Origin: JAPHTQ01 sp050302275
Lineage (GTDB): Bacteria > Pseudomonadota > Gammaproteobacteria > Thiohalomonadales > Thiohalomonadaceae
DNA: 64,000 bases
Direction: 5' to 3'
Assembly (NCBI GenBank): GCA_050302275.1
Contig: JBNLAT010000001.1
Location: 186,001-250,000 of the forward strand
Part shown: positions 63,991 through 64,000 of the stretch, one piece after another
How the letters are laid out: each line of letters begins with the position of its first letter
Position numbering within the stretch: position 1 is the stretch's first letter
Notes under the pieces: model-generated
What the model was told of the DNA's origin: nothing
Databases searched by the model: none
What the model saw: the letters and a program-made list of their open reading frames with translations, nothing else
Translations under genes and position numbers: made by a program

Positions 63991-64000
63991 ACCGATTACC

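Overview
This 64 kb window is chromosomal DNA from a gammaproteobacterium. It is densely coding, moderately GC-rich, and made almost entirely of core genes in the classical gammaproteobacterial orders: mutS..pncC-recA-recX-alaS-(lysC)-csrA-tRNA-Ser-tRNA-Arg; rplS-trmD-rimM-rpsP-ffh-ypjD-yfjD; xerD-dsbC; and queG/nnr-tsaE-amiB-mutL-miaA-hfq-hflX-hflK-hflC-yjeT-(hisZ)-purA-..-tRNA-Leu-rnr-rlmB-rpsF-rpsR-rplI-dnaB-alr. The regulatory HisZ (implying a short HisG), a MutL with a C-terminal nuclease-like domain, a FHA/PilZ pair and an AddAB-like helicase/nuclease pair point away from enterics and toward a free-living, motile, Chromatiales-like lineage. That placement is inference.

Layout. 1-1.7 kb: end of a chemotaxis cluster (cheV, cut by the window edge, and cheR). 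1.7-2.6 kb: tandem repeats that include the tRNA-Arg 3' end, tRNA-Arg(ACG), tRNA-Ser(GCU) and a 9-N assembly gap flanked by an exact 78-bp duplication. 2.6-8.6 kb (minus strand): csrA, lysC, alaS, recX, recA. 8.6-11.4 kb: a divergent WYL-domain regulator resembling BrxR/CapW, thpR, pncC, a small hypothetical gene and a PilZ protein. 11.5-22.3 kb (plus strand): mutS, sixA, a CHAD protein and the AddB-like and AddA-like proteins. 22.3-30.7 kb (minus strand): dsbC, xerD, ogt, a TPR protein, the rplS-trmD-rimM-rpsP block, ffh and an MBL-fold hydrolase. 31-34.3 kb (plus strand): a CcsA/YpjD-like protein, a CorB/YfjD-like transporter, a FHA protein and a PilZ protein. 34.3-36.4 kb: radA, a small lipoprotein and a Nudix hydrolase. 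36.6-38.2 kb: a PhnD-like/GGDEF cyclase. 38.2-46.1 kb (minus strand): alr, dnaB, rplI, a DUF2232-type membrane protein, rpsR, rpsF, rlmB, rnr. 46.2-46.7 kb: tRNA-Leu(CAG) followed by three terminator-bearing repeats of its 3' end. 46.7-60.8 kb (minus strand): an LpxR-like protein, then purA through nnr. 60.8-64 kb: queG, a PfkB-family kinase and a GAF-GGDEF cyclase.

Functional themes are DNA repair and recombination (recA, recX, mutS, mutL, radA, AddAB-like, ogt, xerD), translation and RNA processing, and c-di-GMP/phospho-signalling (two GGDEF proteins, two PilZ proteins, FHA, SixA, CHAD).

I found no phage, transposase, CRISPR array or recognisable defence island. The least ordinary items are the tRNA-3'-end tandem repeats at two separate tRNA loci, the BrxR-like WYL gene facing recA across a palindrome-rich intergenic region, a strong terminator inside the 5' coding part of the TPR gene, a MITE-like element that supplies the amiB stop codon, and a MutL whose endonuclease residues look degenerate.
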